From Sciurus carolinensis (lineage: Eukaryota; Chordata; Mammalia; Rodentia; Sciuridae), in the NCBI RefSeq assembly GCF_902686445.1, contig NW_025920106.1, forward strand, positions 868,001 to 932,000: a stretch of DNA of 64,000 nt, in the 5' to 3' direction. Shown here piece by piece: positions 22,726 through 34,254 of the stretch (positions are counted from its first letter, which is position 1; each line of letters opens with the position of its first letter). The notes beneath the pieces are model-generated. The model did not search any database and was not told the origin of the DNA. It saw only the letters and a list, made by a program, of their open reading frames with translations. The translations under genes and the position numbers were made by a program.

Positions 22726-24470
22726 CAAACAACAAAAGTCCAAGAACTGAGCAAACTGGATGATGAAAAACAGGGGTTCTGGTGTTTCCCAGTAGAAGGA
22801 AGTCAGTTGCTCAAACTTTTAGCAACAATCTGCTTTCCATGGAAATCCAGGATTCTTTTCTTGAGTCTTATACATACATTGCAGTTAGAAGTCCCAGGTA
22901 CATGGTCTCTCTGGTCGCCTTTCCTTGCTCACAGTCTATCCCTGGTGCTTTCGTCCTCAGTACTGGAAAAAGCAAGACTTCTCTGCAGACCTGTCAACTG
23001 AGTGACTTACAGAGTTTTCCCCACATTAATGGAGAAAAAAAAACTGGAATTCCCCTACAATACCACCATGAAAAGCTTCGGGATGCTTACCCTCCTGTTC
23101 AGTGTCTACATATCAAAAGGGAAAAATTTTATGATATTGTTGGCTTAATTGAAGACTTTTAAGAAAACCAGGAGCGAGTTTGTTAATTCAGTTGATCTGG
23201 ATTCAACTCAAGGCTACTATGGCCACTAACCATTCATAACATGATCACAGAGCAAGGTAGTTCATCTTCTGTGTTTGGAGGTTGAGAACTGAGGAATATT
23301 TGCCTTTCCCAGTCTGGAGAGACTGGTGAAGGGACTGTCCTAATCATCAGACAGATATTTTAAGCTAGGGTAGTGCTGGTGGGAAAAGAGAGGAAGGGGC
23401 ATCTTTTAGAGAAAAAGTTCTGAATTTCAGTCTTCAAAAGGATTGAAACATGGCCATTGGCAACTGAGGATGTTTGGCCTCACAAAGGGACCCAAATTAT
23501 AAGAAAAAACTTGCAAATTCATTAAAAGAATAGCTTTATGTTAAGGCCAATTTATGCAGAGGAGGTGGAAAACCTGATCTGGGGCCTTCAAAGAGGAAAG
23601 TCTTCATGATAATACAGAAGCCCACTGGTTAACCTGACTACCACTACCCCCATTTCAACTGTCCTGCAAGCCCACAGTGGGATCCACTCTGGAATCTCCA
23701 TCTGGATTAGTCCCTGAGGATCTTCAGGAGCTTGGTGTCCATGTCCTCTGAAGCTCTGCCCTGCAAGCAGTTACCCTGCAAGGGGGAGAGAAGTGGGAAG
23801 GAGGCTTCTTGCTAGGAAACTCCAAGAAATCCAGCAACACCCTGACTTGACTCTCAGTAACTAACAATCCTATCCCATTCTCCCAATAATGACAAGAAAG
23901 CTCACAAGAACAAATGCCTAAAAATTAGGTAGTCTGGTTACCTTGCATGTTCAAGACTCTGTGTTTTCTCTCCACACAACAAAGAAGGGAGAGAGCGAGA
24001 CAGGATTTGGGGGCATTAAAATCAAACACACAAATGCTGCAAAATTAGGACCATAGGTGACAGCAAAATGTAGTCAAATTATCTTGTGAATGCCTGGTTT
24101 CTCCATATTTTATCTCTCCCACTCTCCCCTTTGCTTTGTGGTGCATGTTTTCTTTCTCCCTAAGCTGCCTTCCTTCCATCTTCACCACCATTTCAGACTT
24201 TCCAAAGAAAGTTGTGATAGTCATTTGTATTTTATAGTCTTGTAGGTGCTCAAAATTTCAAAATGAGAAAGATTTGGTGGTGATCATTTTAGCTATATGT
24301 AAAGGATAAAAGTATTTATATCTGGTCATATACTAAAGCTTCTTCCACAATCAGAAGATAAAAAGTTCACCAATGGATGAAGGGATTAAGGAGCCTGAGA
24401 AACAGCATTGCTTACATGGTTTATTTTCTGTCCAGAGAAGCATAGGAAAATGACTATATTACAAGAATTG
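22726..24470. other. Intergenic DNA
   Basis: Two overlapping ORFs at 22681-23001 and 22782-23162 (106 and 126 codons) have no recognisable motif. They might be decayed ERV interior downstream of the LTR-like piece, but I cannot show it. The rest is unassigned. Confidence 0.4.
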
Positions 24471-24471
24471 T

Positions 24472-24528
<57 letters not shown>

Positions 24529-24550
24529 AGAGAGAGTGACAGAGAGAGAT
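24472..24550. repeat. Compound (TG)n-(AG)n microsatellite
   Basis: TG repeats to about 24513 pass into AG repeats to about 24550. The minus-strand ORF at 24459-24746 is largely a translation of this tract. Confidence 0.95.
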
Positions 24551-24639
24551 AAATCTGAGTATAGCATTTAATAGCCACAGCTATTTTCAGTACTGCAGAC
24601 ATTTCATGTTCAATGTGTAAATTCTTGGTCCATTCCCCA

Positions 24640-24900
24640 CCAGGACATTGTGGCAGCATTGTCACATAGCATGCTTTTTTCACATAGCATTTACTGGGTG
24701 CTCTTAGGTGCCAGGTCCTGCAGGTGAGGGGTAGCATATGGAACAAAGTCCAGTTGCCTGACTCATGGACTCCACCTCTTCAGGCATAGAGGCAGCACAT
24801 AGATGTACAACCATGTACCTCCTACATGCTAGACTATTGGGTCCTGGGAGACCAACAGTGAATTTGAAAAGTGAAGTGTACTGAAGAATGGCAGATAGTT
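24640..24900 (+). repeat. L2-like remnant
   Basis: 'catttactgggtgctcttaggtgccaggtcctg' and 'catgtacctcctacatgctagac' resemble the 3' end of the ancient L2 LINE ('tactgagtgcctactgtgtgccaggcac'). Weak. Confidence 0.35.
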
Positions 24901-25640
24901 TATATCAGACCAAGGGGCTATGGCTACCACCTGCAGTGAGGCAGTTTCTGAAGGAAGAAGAAGAGGTGGAGAAGGCCATGGATTAGCATTTGGGTGTCAA
25001 GTGACTCAATCAATCATGTCCAAAACTAAATTTGACCAAAGACAGGTCTGCAGTACCAGTGGGTTTTGAATGTGTTTTTAGACTTGAATAAGGAGCTGTG
25101 GAACATCTTCTCCCCCAGTGGTAACAGCCTATGACTACACAGTGTTTTTTCTCTGTGCCACAATCAGCACATGGCTGCTAATGAAAAAGGTAGGTGGTTC
25201 AAGGCCACACCAGGATTCTTTAGTCTTCTTCTAGATTCTCATTCAACTTCTGATTCTCTCTCAAAATTTGCCATTCTCTGAAGATTCTTTTATCTTTCAT
25301 CCTGTAACCCTCCATTCCTCCTGGTCTCCTTCTCCTTTGACTGCAGTTGCTGTTGGGATGTTGTGAGGACTTAATGGTCATATTCACTGAGTTATGCCTT
25401 GAGAAAGTGGTTTCTTCCTGTCCTACCAGATGCCACTGGTCTCTCTGCACGGTTCAGAGCACAGAGGCTACCTCAACCTATCTGGATTCCAGGGTACACT
25501 CAGTTCTCAAGCATGGAAAAAAAAATGACTCTGAATCCATGTTGGTGCACCCTTAAAAGGAGTATTAAATTTGCCATCACAGGATGCCACCAGCACTTTG
25601 ATTTGGGGCTGTCCAATCCTGACATTTGTTTAAGAATACC
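24901..25640. other. Intergenic DNA
   Basis: No gene or repeat recognised. ORFs on both strands at 25220-25662 overlap one another and lack motifs. Confidence 0.5.
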
Positions 25641-26525
25641 TATAGGTTTATATACAAATTGAGCAGAAAGTACAGAGTTTCCACATACTCCTCTCCATGC
25701 ACATATCTCCCTGTTATTATGGTCTTGTTGTAAAGTGTAGACTTGTTACAATTGATAAAAAAATGATATATCTTTTTAAATTAAAGGGCATGGTTTAAAT
25801 TAGATTTTAATTTTTGTGCTGAATTGTTCTGTGGGTTATGACAAATGTGGATTGCCTTTAACCGCATTACAGTTTTACACAGGATATTTTTACTACTGAA
25901 AACTTCACTGGGCTTCACCAGTTGATCCTCCCTTCTCTCTCACTTTTGTCAACTGCTGATCACTTTACTATCTCTATGGTTTTGACTTTTCCAGAATGTT
26001 CTAGAGTTGGAATGGTATGTCAGATAGTATATAAATTTTCACACTGACTTCTTTCTCACATTAGATGCAGTTCCTCCATGTTCTTTCATGGCTCCAAAAC
26101 TCACTTCATTCTGTTAATTAATATTCTTCATTGTAGGAATGCACCACAGTTTGTTCATTCATTACTTAGTAGAGGACATCTTGGTTACTTCTAGTGTTTT
26201 GAAAGTTATAAATAAAATTGCTGTAAGCACTCGTGTCAAGTTTTCTTGTGAATATATGTTTTCATCACATTTTTGTTCATGCCTCAGTCTGTAATCACAT
26301 TACTATATGGTAAGATTACATTTAATGTTGTAATAAACTGATGAACTGTTTTCCAAAGTGACTTTATTATTTTACATTTTTACCAGCAATGACTGAAAGT
26401 TTCTATGTTCCACATCTTTGGCAGCATTTGGTACTGTTAATTTTCTAAATTTTATCTATTATGGTAGGTAAACAGAAGTTATCTCATTTTTATTTAATTT
26501 TCCATGTCATAATAAAAAATGATTT

Positions 26526-26652
26526 TTTTAAAAAAATTTGAGTTGTTGATGGACCTTTATTTTATTTATTTATGTATGGTGCTGAGAATCAAACCCAGTG
26601 ACTCACACATGCCAGGCAAGCACTCTTATCACTGCACTACAACCCTAGTCCA
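26526..26652 (-). repeat. ID SINE with target-site duplication
   Basis: Reversed long-tail ID ('gagttgttgatggacctttattttatttatttatg' then 'gtgctgagaatcaaaccc'). It is flanked by 'aaaaatgattt' (26515-26525) and 'aaaaatgactt' (26655-26665), and lies in the L1M. Confidence 0.85.
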
Positions 26653-27034
26653 TGAAAAATGACTTTGGACATCCTTTTATATGTTTATTTGAAATCATCT
26701 GTATACCTTTTTTGGTGAGTTGTCAGCTCATTTACCCATTTTTAATTGGATTGCTTATTTTAGTATCATTGAGTTCAAAGAGGTTTTTATATATTTTGTA
26801 TACCAGTACTTCATAAAATTTGTATTTTACAAATATTTTCTTCAAGTCTGTGTACTGTTTGTTCAGTTTATTGACAGCACCTTTCATGGAGCTTAAGTTT
26901 TTTTTTTTTTTTTTTGTCAGTGAACTTCAACTTGTCAATATTTTTCCTTCTGGATTGTGTTTTTGGTATTGTATCTAAGAGAAATCACCCAACCAAAATT
27001 CACTAAGATTTTCTCATTATATCTTTAGTTGTAT

Positions 27035-27443
27035 CTTAGTCCATTTTGTGCTCATTTAACAAAATATTTGAGTCTGGGTAGCTTATAAAGGAAAGAGTTT
27101 ATTTTGACTCACTGTTTTAGAGGCTAGCTGGGCACCTGGCTGAGGCTGTGGTTTGTCACAACATGGGAGATGACAGCACACAGTGGAAGTGTGTGCTAGA
27201 TATGGCTTAAGGTGAGAGAAGAAGCAGGAGACAGAGGAGGCTCTTCTTTTACAACAACCTAATCTCACAGAAACAGATCCAGTTCTGTCATCCTTGGAGA
27301 ACTACATTAATCCTCATTGAAGGTGGTGCCCCCTGATCTAACCATGAATTTAAAACCCCATCACCTCCATATTGGTACAATGGGGAGCAAGATTTCATCT
27401 CATGAATTTTGGGGGAAATATTCAAAATACATCCACACTACAA
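27035..27443 (-). repeat. MaLR-type LTR, minus strand
   Basis: Starts 'cttagtccattttgtgctc', passes 'gagtctgggtagcttataaaggaaagagtttatttt' and ends 'tgaattttgggggaaatattcaaaatac'. It interrupts the L1M fragment at 25641-27792, so it inserted later. Confidence 0.65.
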
Positions 27444-27797
27444 CAAGGAGTCTAATAGTTTAACACCTCAAACTTTTATCTGTGATCCATTTTATAAAAG
27501 GTTTAAAAATCTCAGTATAGATTTTTTAAGTGTGGATGTCTAGTTGTTCTAGCACCATTTATTATAGTGAATATTCTCTTTTCATTAAATTAACTTTTTA
27601 CCTTTATTAAAATTTTTGACTTATTTCTATAGAATTGTTTCTTGTCTTTGTATTCTTTTCCATTGATGTTTCTGTTGATGTTTTCCAAATATTACATACT
27701 GTTTTGCTTCCTGTAGCTTTATAACAAATACTTTAATATTAGATTATAAAACCTCTGGGGATTTTTCTGATCTTTGTCATGAGAACATGATTTGATT

Positions 27798-28256
27798 CTC
27801 ATAGATTGTATTTGAAATGTCCTCCAAAGACTGGTTTCATAAAGGCTGGTCGCAGGGCAGCAATGTCAGAAGTAGACTTTTAGAAAGTGGTTGGACCATG
27901 AGGGTTCTAATTTCAATAGTGGATTAATCTGTTGGTAGCTGAATAGACTATGGGGAATTAAGTAAACTGTAAAGAGTGGGGCAGCATTGGAGGAAGGAGG
28001 TCATGGGAAGCAGACCCTGTAATAGTATTTCTGGTCCCCGCCCTCTGTGTCTTTCTCCTTCTCTCTTCCTGACTGCTATGAACTGAATAGCTTTACTCCA
28101 CCACACCTTTCCACCATGATGTTCTGACTTGCCACAAGCCCAAACCAGTGGTGTCAGAGAATCATTGAATGAAACTTCTTAAACCATAATCCAAAATAAA
28201 TCTTAACTCCTTTGAGTTGTTTTTCTTAGGTATTTGTTACAAAAAGGTGAATAAAG
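27798..28256 (+). repeat. MaLR-type LTR, plus strand
   Basis: Same block order as 14525-14972: 'gtatttgaaatgtcctccaaagac', 'gtggttggaccatgagggttc', 'agtggattaatctgttgg', 'ccaccatgatgttc', 'ccataatccaaaataaatcttaac' (AATAAA) and 'ttcttaggtatttgttac'. Confidence 0.65.
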
Positions 28257-28764
28257 TTCCCAGAGGTAAAAGTTAGAAAAGTGTGGGGATTCTCCCCAAT
28301 CTCAGAGCAATCCACAATGTCAAGTTCTGAAGATAAGACTGATGACATCAGTAGCTACCTATGTTCTGACCAACTGGAGAAAGAGGCAAATTAAGATGTA
28401 TGAGTTCATCTTTGTGAAAATTAACACAATTTTCCCTGTAGACCTCACTATCCTATCCTCTCTGCACATCAATGCAAACTAATGTTGACCATATTCCTAG
28501 ATGTGTAACACGTTACTCTTTTCTCAACCTTCTATTCAAATGGGGAGAAGGGATTGAAGTACTCTTTAGGTTTGTAGCAAAAAGGGATGGAGAAATGGGC
28601 TAAAATCCTGGCTTTCTGATATTCAAGTGCATAATAATTGATGACTCTTTTGTTCTAGGTAAAGAATAAACATCACTGCTTTACTCCTTTATTTACCCTA
28701 TCCATGTGTATAAAATGTAAAACCATTACTTATAGAGAAATTGCATTCTAAGTTAAACTAAATG
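28257..28764. other. Intergenic DNA
   Basis: Nothing recognisable. Confidence 0.6.
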
Positions 28765-28900
28765 AATGCATTTGATGAGCCCCTGTGGAGAAAGCACTGT
28801 GCTAGTTACCCTGGAGGATGCAGAGGAAGGGTATACCAGTCCTTCCTCAAGGGAGCTTAAAATGTAGCCAACATTCTCAGTAAGTGAGAACATCAATTTT
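28765..28900 (+). repeat. L2 LINE remnant
   Basis: 'atgagcccctgtggagaaagcactgtgctagttaccctggaggatgc' and 'ccttcctcaagggagcttaaaatgtag' are the L2 3' landmarks (cactgtgctagg..ctgggga; ccctcaaggagcttacag) in order. Confidence 0.55.
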
Positions 28901-29838
28901 AGACACCAATAGGCCCTACCTGGTGAAGGGAGATGGCAATGTAGGGCAGAGTCAGCACTGGCCTCTATCTCCAAAGGATTTAGAACAAAAGGAATCTGGA
29001 AAATCTCTTCCAATGAGAGTCCCACAGATGAGGGTTTACATATACTTATCATAAATTTTCTCCACATTTTCCATTCATAAATCATATTTAATTAGTATCA
29101 AAATCAAAAGAAGATGCATAGTGATGGACTGGAAAATCCAATAACATGTGGTTGGGCAAAGTCAAGATCCTGCTCAAAAAATAAATTCAGGGAAATTCAA
29201 TGCATGAGTGTGATTAATTGTTTTATAGCAAGAGAACATTTACTGCACTTAGCAGTACCTAGAGATTTCTGGAGAAAATATATTACTCAAGTGACCCAAT
29301 TGATGTCCCTATACTAAATAGCAAAACTTCCACTGTCCTTATGATTACCTGAGGTCCCTCATGCACATAAAAAAAGCTAGAAGAATGGCTGTGATTCTAT
29401 GGCCAAGAAAGGAAAGGGATCTCAAGTTAGGAGAAATAGGAAGAGGGAAGATTTGTACAATGACCAGATGGTAGTGGAGAAAAGGACTTGAGTGTTCTGA
29501 AACAGCAAGTGAGTTGGCTTAGAGTAACTCTTTTTCTTAGAAATAGGAGTGTAGCAAAACTGGACCTTATGAAAACTAAATGTGTAGTATATGATCTGCA
29601 ACCATTCTCTACCAAATCATCCTGGGCCAATAGTAAATTTTTTAATGGAATCAGGAATTTCATTACAGACAGATAAATCTCAACACCACTATCATTACAG
29701 AGAAATTGGAAGATGATGTGAGGTGAGAAAGGCCACATATCATAATGATTGATGTCCATCTATATTTTGGATGGGGCTTATATTGTTCAATATGTGAGCG
29801 AATGAAAGCAAAACTAGGATCATATTTACAAGTCTCAA
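28901..29838. other. Intergenic DNA
   Basis: Nothing recognisable. ORFs up to 110 codons (29427-29759 minus) have no motif. Confidence 0.55.
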
Positions 29839-29851
29839 AATGGGTGGACTT

Positions 29852-29935
29852 GGGCTGGGGAGATAGCTCATTTGGTAGAGTGCTTGCCTCACAAGCACAA
29901 GGCCCTGGGTTCAATCCCCAGCACCGCAAAAAAAG
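29852..29935 (+). repeat. ID SINE, young, with target-site duplication
   Basis: 'gggctggggagatagctcatttggtagag' to 'tccccagcaccg' plus a short A-tail. Flanked by 'aatgggtggactt' (29839-29851) and 'aatgggttgactt' (29936-29948), one mismatch. The body shares the 'cctcacaagcacaaggccctggg' type with the 21.6-kb copy, so both derive from one recent master form. Confidence 0.95.
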
Positions 29936-29948
29936 AATGGGTTGACTT

Positions 29949-30315
29949 TACATGTACTCAAGGTTATACACAAGAATGTTTTAATCACATTGACCTTAGA
30001 AATGGCTCTTGTGTTATCAGAATAAAATTCATACAAAAAAGATATGAAATATAGTGTTTAGTGACAGTAGAAAACAAAAACAAAGCAAGGAAACATAAAG
30101 GAGGAGGTTAAGAGGCAGTGATCTCAAACTTTATTTAGGTTTAGTGAAACACCAACAAATGCCCAGTAAGAGAGAAGATGTCAATATAAAAATGGAAGAT
30201 AATATTGATAAAAGAAAATTGATATTGATAAATCATTGATAAAATATTGATAAAATAATATTGATAAAAGAAAAAACCCAAAACACTCATAATTACTTTG
30301 AGTTAAATAGCACTC
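29949..30315. other. Intergenic DNA
   Basis: Contains a local tandem 'attgataaaa' run near 30202-30265; otherwise nothing. Confidence 0.55.
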
Positions 30316-30510
30316 TTGTATTTTTTGGCAGGGCATGGGAGGTTTAACCCAGGGGCACATTACCATCCCCAATCCCTTACATTTTTTACTTTGAGACAGG
30401 GTCTCAGGAAGTTGCTGAGGGTCTCACTAAGTTGCTGAGGCTGACCTTGAAATTGTAATCCATTTTTTCAGCTTCCTGAGAAACTGGGTTTCCAGGCATT
30501 TATCATTGAA
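30316..30510 (-). repeat. B1-ID dimeric SINE
   Basis: Reversed dimer with a small internal tandem duplication in the linker/B1 junction: 'gggtctcaggaagttgctgag' followed by 'ggtctcactaagttgctgag'. Ends near 'ggcatttatcattg'. Confidence 0.75.
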
Positions 30511-31240
30511 GCCAACTCTTCTATATATTTTAAGGAACTTAGAAATAATGAGTGGATCAGAGAAGAACATCATGAGAGTTTTACATTGGCAAAATTTACA
30601 TTTTTCACTTGAGGAAAAACCTTAAGATCCATTTTAATGTTAAAGAAATGGTGAGTTGACTTCTGTGTAGTGCTGAGGAAAATTTAACATGTTGGAAAAC
30701 TAATTCTACTCATGCAAAAAGGAGAAATATGAAGTATGCTTAGTTGTTTGGGAAAAGAGAGGTTGGCTGTATTGGTATAAGGCTACATAACTGTTGAGAC
30801 TGGCAGATGAGTTGGGGATCCACATCTGTGATGACATTCTGAAGAGACCAGGTGGCCTGGGGTCAACCTGGATAAGGCAACTGAAAGGCAGAGGTTCCCC
30901 ACATTTCATGACATCTCCAACCATCTGTTAGACTGTTACTTGGTGTACTGGCCCTACCTCCTCACTCCTGAGTCTGAGTCTGATCTATAGGCAAAGACTT
31001 CAGCTCTGAGCTTTGGCATCTGGAGCCTTGTTTTGTGTATTAAGGACTCCTCAAATTTACAGTGTATTGATCAAACTTTTCTCAAAAATAACTTAATGAT
31101 TAGGCTATTGTCATCACTTAGGCCTCATGAAACTTATTTGATTTCATTTGTCTTTAACCCATGACACGTTTGGGTTTCTTCACTGTAGTCCCAGACTGTT
31201 CCATCTTGGCAGTATTTGTCAGTCCTTCACATGATCTATA
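30511..31240. other. Intergenic DNA
   Basis: Nothing recognisable before the pseudo-exon at 31241. Confidence 0.5.
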
Positions 31241-31390
31241 GAGAGAAATGAATCTCCTAGAAATCAACAGGAATTGTAGTTTCAACTGAAAGAGAACAAA
31301 CAGCAGTTTTGAGACCTCAAAGAAAAAATTCTTATATCTAAATCTACAACCTACTGTCTGGTCAACTGGCTGAAATACTGCAAATTGTAG
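31241..31390 (+). pseudogene. NBPF/PDE4DIP (myomegalin)-like pseudo-exon
   Basis: Plus-strand translation with one frame change and in-frame stops gives EMNLLEIN, then 'LKENKQQF*DLKEKILISK' and a 'YCLVNWLKYCKL' end. This follows the coiled-coil exon shared by the NBPF family and its relative myomegalin (EINEKL..QLAENKQQFRNLKEK pattern). The first part (MNLLEIN) is in a different frame from the rest, and two stops interrupt it. No flanking exon is visible and the match ends abruptly at about 31390, so this is either an isolated exon of a decayed genomic copy or a fragment. The minus-strand ORF covering 31154-31534 is its shadow. Confidence 0.5.
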
Positions 31391-32021
31391 ATGGAGGTCA
31401 CAGTCAGCAAGTGATGAATGATCAGCTGTTTCCTCTGAGAAACAATATGTTCTCCAACTTGATTTTCCTGTTCTTTCATGTAATTCCAACCTTAACATAT
31501 TTGTAGAAATTTGGGATTGGTATTTTACCTTCAATTTACTGACAATGGAAAAATGAGGAGCAAATACTATAGTTTCGTATAGTTTACTAGTAGGTGTAGA
31601 GTGGGAATATGATTAATGTCCCAGCTACTGACTGCTATTGGAGGCATAAATTGCCTGTTCTTATCAAGAATAGCTCATATATTTTTTACTAGGATCCTCT
31701 GTATCATATCAATTTCTACAGGCATATAACAAGTTTGTTGCTCTAAGAGTCTGGGACTAATGATTTTCCACTTAGTTCAAGCTTCTGTTGAGTACTAAGA
31801 GGACAGCACTTTCTGGTTATGCTGGGAACAGTTTGACAGTGCACAGTACCTTCTTTAAGGGAGCTCAAGTACAGCCTTGCATTAAATGAAAGAGTGGTAT
31901 CCAGAAGTGATAAATTCAGGACTAGGTACACTGCTGGTGAGAAATCGCCATTTCCAGGGGCACAGCCTCTTCTTAAAAATGCAAGAGAGTCTTCTCCCTG
32001 CAGTGCATTATAAGGTTCCTT
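31391..32021. other. Intergenic DNA
   Basis: Nothing recognisable. Confidence 0.5.
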
Positions 32022-32222
32022 CAGGTGTGATGGTTCACACCTGTAGTCCCAGCACTCAGGAGGCTGAGGCAGGAGGATAGCAAGTTCAAAACCAGCCTCA
32101 GAATAGCAAAAAACTAAGCAATTCAGTGAGGCTCTGTCTCAAAATAAAATACAAAATAGAGTTAGGGATGTGGCTCAGTGGTTGAGTGACCCTGAGTTCA
32201 ATCCCTGGTACCAAAAAAAAAA
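32022..32222 (+). repeat. B1-ID dimeric SINE, well preserved
   Basis: Full B1 half ('ggtgtgatggttcacacctgtagtcccagc'), linker 'ctcaaaataaaatacaaaat', ID half ('ttagggatgtggctcagtggttgag') and 'ggtacc' plus an A-tail. It is the clearest example of the dimer in the window and the reference for the other calls. Confidence 0.95.
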
Positions 32223-32824
32223 ATGTTTCTGGGACATCAGATTCTTTAGCACCCTATAGGTCTGTCCAAGCTGTTGAACTTTCAGTTTTGCTAGATAGCC
32301 AGCCATTCTAGAAGCCGTTGTGTGGTCTGAAATATGTGCTATGAGGTCAAGGCAAGAATGAATCTAGGTGGAGAAGACCATCAGCCCCAGTAAAGCCCAA
32401 GCTGCTCAGAAGGTTGGAGGCCCTTCCCTCCAACCATTAGCTTGGTAATGGGAGCCCAGTGGCTTTTCAGTAAGGTGGGCTTTTGGGACTAAAGGAATCA
32501 TGGTAAAAGGACTTGTGTTAGTCACTATGGTAAGAAATAACCTGGCTTGAATTTGCCACATTTACCTACATTTTTTCCCCAAAATTTATTGACTTTTTTT
32601 CATATAGAAAGAATTAAAAAATTTGTACAGAAAGTTGTTAAGGAATTCAAGAAATCAGTTTTGGGAAAAGGCAGACTATATTTTAGTAATTTTTTTCTTA
32701 GAATCATAGCATAATTGTAGGAAAAATATAAAAAAAACATATCCCTCAAGACCCTATTAACTGTGTATAGAGTATGGCACCAGCCAGTCTCCTGGGCTCT
32801 AATCCAGGTTTCTTGTCCTTTCAT
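32223..32824. other. Intergenic DNA
   Basis: Nothing recognisable. Confidence 0.55.
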
Positions 32825-32960
32825 CAGTTTCCTACTCTGTTTATGTAGTATATCCTAGTACCTACATTTATGAGTTGTCATGTAGGTATTAATTCTCTTA
32901 TTGTTCTTACATCAGTGCCTGGCATAGAGTAAACACTGATAGTTTACTCTTCTATTACTT
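32825..32960 (+). repeat. MIR SINE, 3' part
   Basis: 'agtacctacatttatgagttgtcatgtaggtatta' and 'cagtgcctggcatagagtaaacactgatag' are the typical MIR 3' blocks in order. Confidence 0.65.
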
Positions 32961-33209
32961 CCCATTTAATACAAACTTTATTAGCATTAGGCATATTTCT
33001 TTCAGACATTTACAGTCTTAAGCCTTATGCTTTACACAAGTGTAATAAGATAAAATTTTTTATGTTGGAAGTGCTTGTTTTTTTAAAGTTGTGAGCACAA
33101 TTGCAACTTCAGCCCTATAGTGCTAGTGACCTTCCTGAGTGTACACAGAACCTGTGCTTCATGCCCAGCTTAATGTTTGATTCAAGGGGCTTTAGGTAAT
33201 TACAGTAGT

Positions 33210-33350
33210 TGAGGATTCAGAGTCAGATGTGAATCTGATTGCCAAATACATTGAATTACCCTACTATAGTACTTTCTGTGTCTTCAAACTTCTCTTTCCT
33301 AATCTATAAATTGAGGATAATCAAATATCATGTATTTGGGGAGATTTCAA
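33210..33350 (+). repeat. MIR SINE
   Basis: 'gaggattcagagtcagatgtgaatctga' matches the MIR 5' core and 'cttctctttcctaatctataaattgaggataa' its 'cctcatctgtaaaatgggga' block. Confidence 0.55.
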
Positions 33351-34217
33351 AAGGTGTAGGTCCCTGCATATAGCCTGGGACTTGAAGTTCCTGTTGTCAC
33401 TGGGGTGGGCCTGCCTCCTCTTCTGAAGGTGGTGCCTACAGCAGTATGTCCAGCTGTCCACCTGAGGAAGGCACATTTGTCTCTTCTCAGAGTGTGAAAA
33501 GGACAAAGACATCAATAATCATGTGCTGGAGGAGAAGTTTCAGTGCAAGGATGGGAAGCTAGCAGAAAGGCTGACACTAGTCAAGAAGCTCAGGAAAGGG
33601 GGCTCTGTGCATTTCAGGCAGGCAGGAAGGTTTGTGAATCAACTCTGGCAGTTCAGGTGGGGGAACTAACAGCTCATTTGAGCAAGAAAGGGCATGAAGT
33701 CCCATGACAGGCACATGCCTCCCAAATAATTATAAAACTACAAACCAACAAATCATGTTGTGCATGCTGGTCTAAAATTGTTATGGAAAGCTTCATTTTC
33801 ACTTTTCCAAAATGTACTGAGCTAAAATAATTACCAAATATAAAATTAACCAAGTTCTTAGATGAGCAACCTAGTTGTGTGACCTTTTGTGTAGTCATAA
33901 TGTTGTGTAAGTTCTGCCTCATTTACTCTTAGTCCCAATCACCTCCTGAGTGCTGCTGACTTCTTGAGTCTGTCAATCTCCTTTTGTTTCATTGCTCCCA
34001 TTAATCCCAGCTGTGTGAATCAGGACACATTTTGTGTATGGTTTACATTCCATGCTGGAACAATGCACTATGTTTTACCACATGGAAATGACCAAATGAG
34101 AAAGTGAAGGGACATCTTTATGTAGAAGATTAAGGAAGATACCTAACTTTAGAGAATGCCTAGGGATCTTACAGAGCATTTTCTTATACAGGGGAGGGCT
34201 TTGGTTGGTTGCCCACA

Positions 34218-34254
<37 letters not shown>

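Larger units (their letters stand above)
25641..27792 (-). repeat. Long ancient L1M fragment, minus strand, with nested inserts
   Basis: Reversed L1M landmarks run in order over 2 kb: 'cttttccagaatgttctagagttggaatgg', 'gtaggaatgcaccacagtttgttcattc', 'aaactgatgaactgttttccaaagtgac', 'aggtttttatatattttgtatacc', 'gtttttggtattgtatctaagag' and, after a nested LTR, 'tggatgtctagttgttctagcaccattta' and 'gcttcctgtagctttata'. An ID SINE and a MaLR LTR split it. ORF2 frames are destroyed. Confidence 0.8.

Noticed and set aside
24459..24746. 95-codon minus-strand ORF
   Set aside because: About a third of it is translation of the TG/AG microsatellite.
34221..34251. T-run as the tail of a minus-strand SINE or retrocopy
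   Set aside because: The sequence on its right does not match any SINE, L1 or gene I know, and no target duplication was found.
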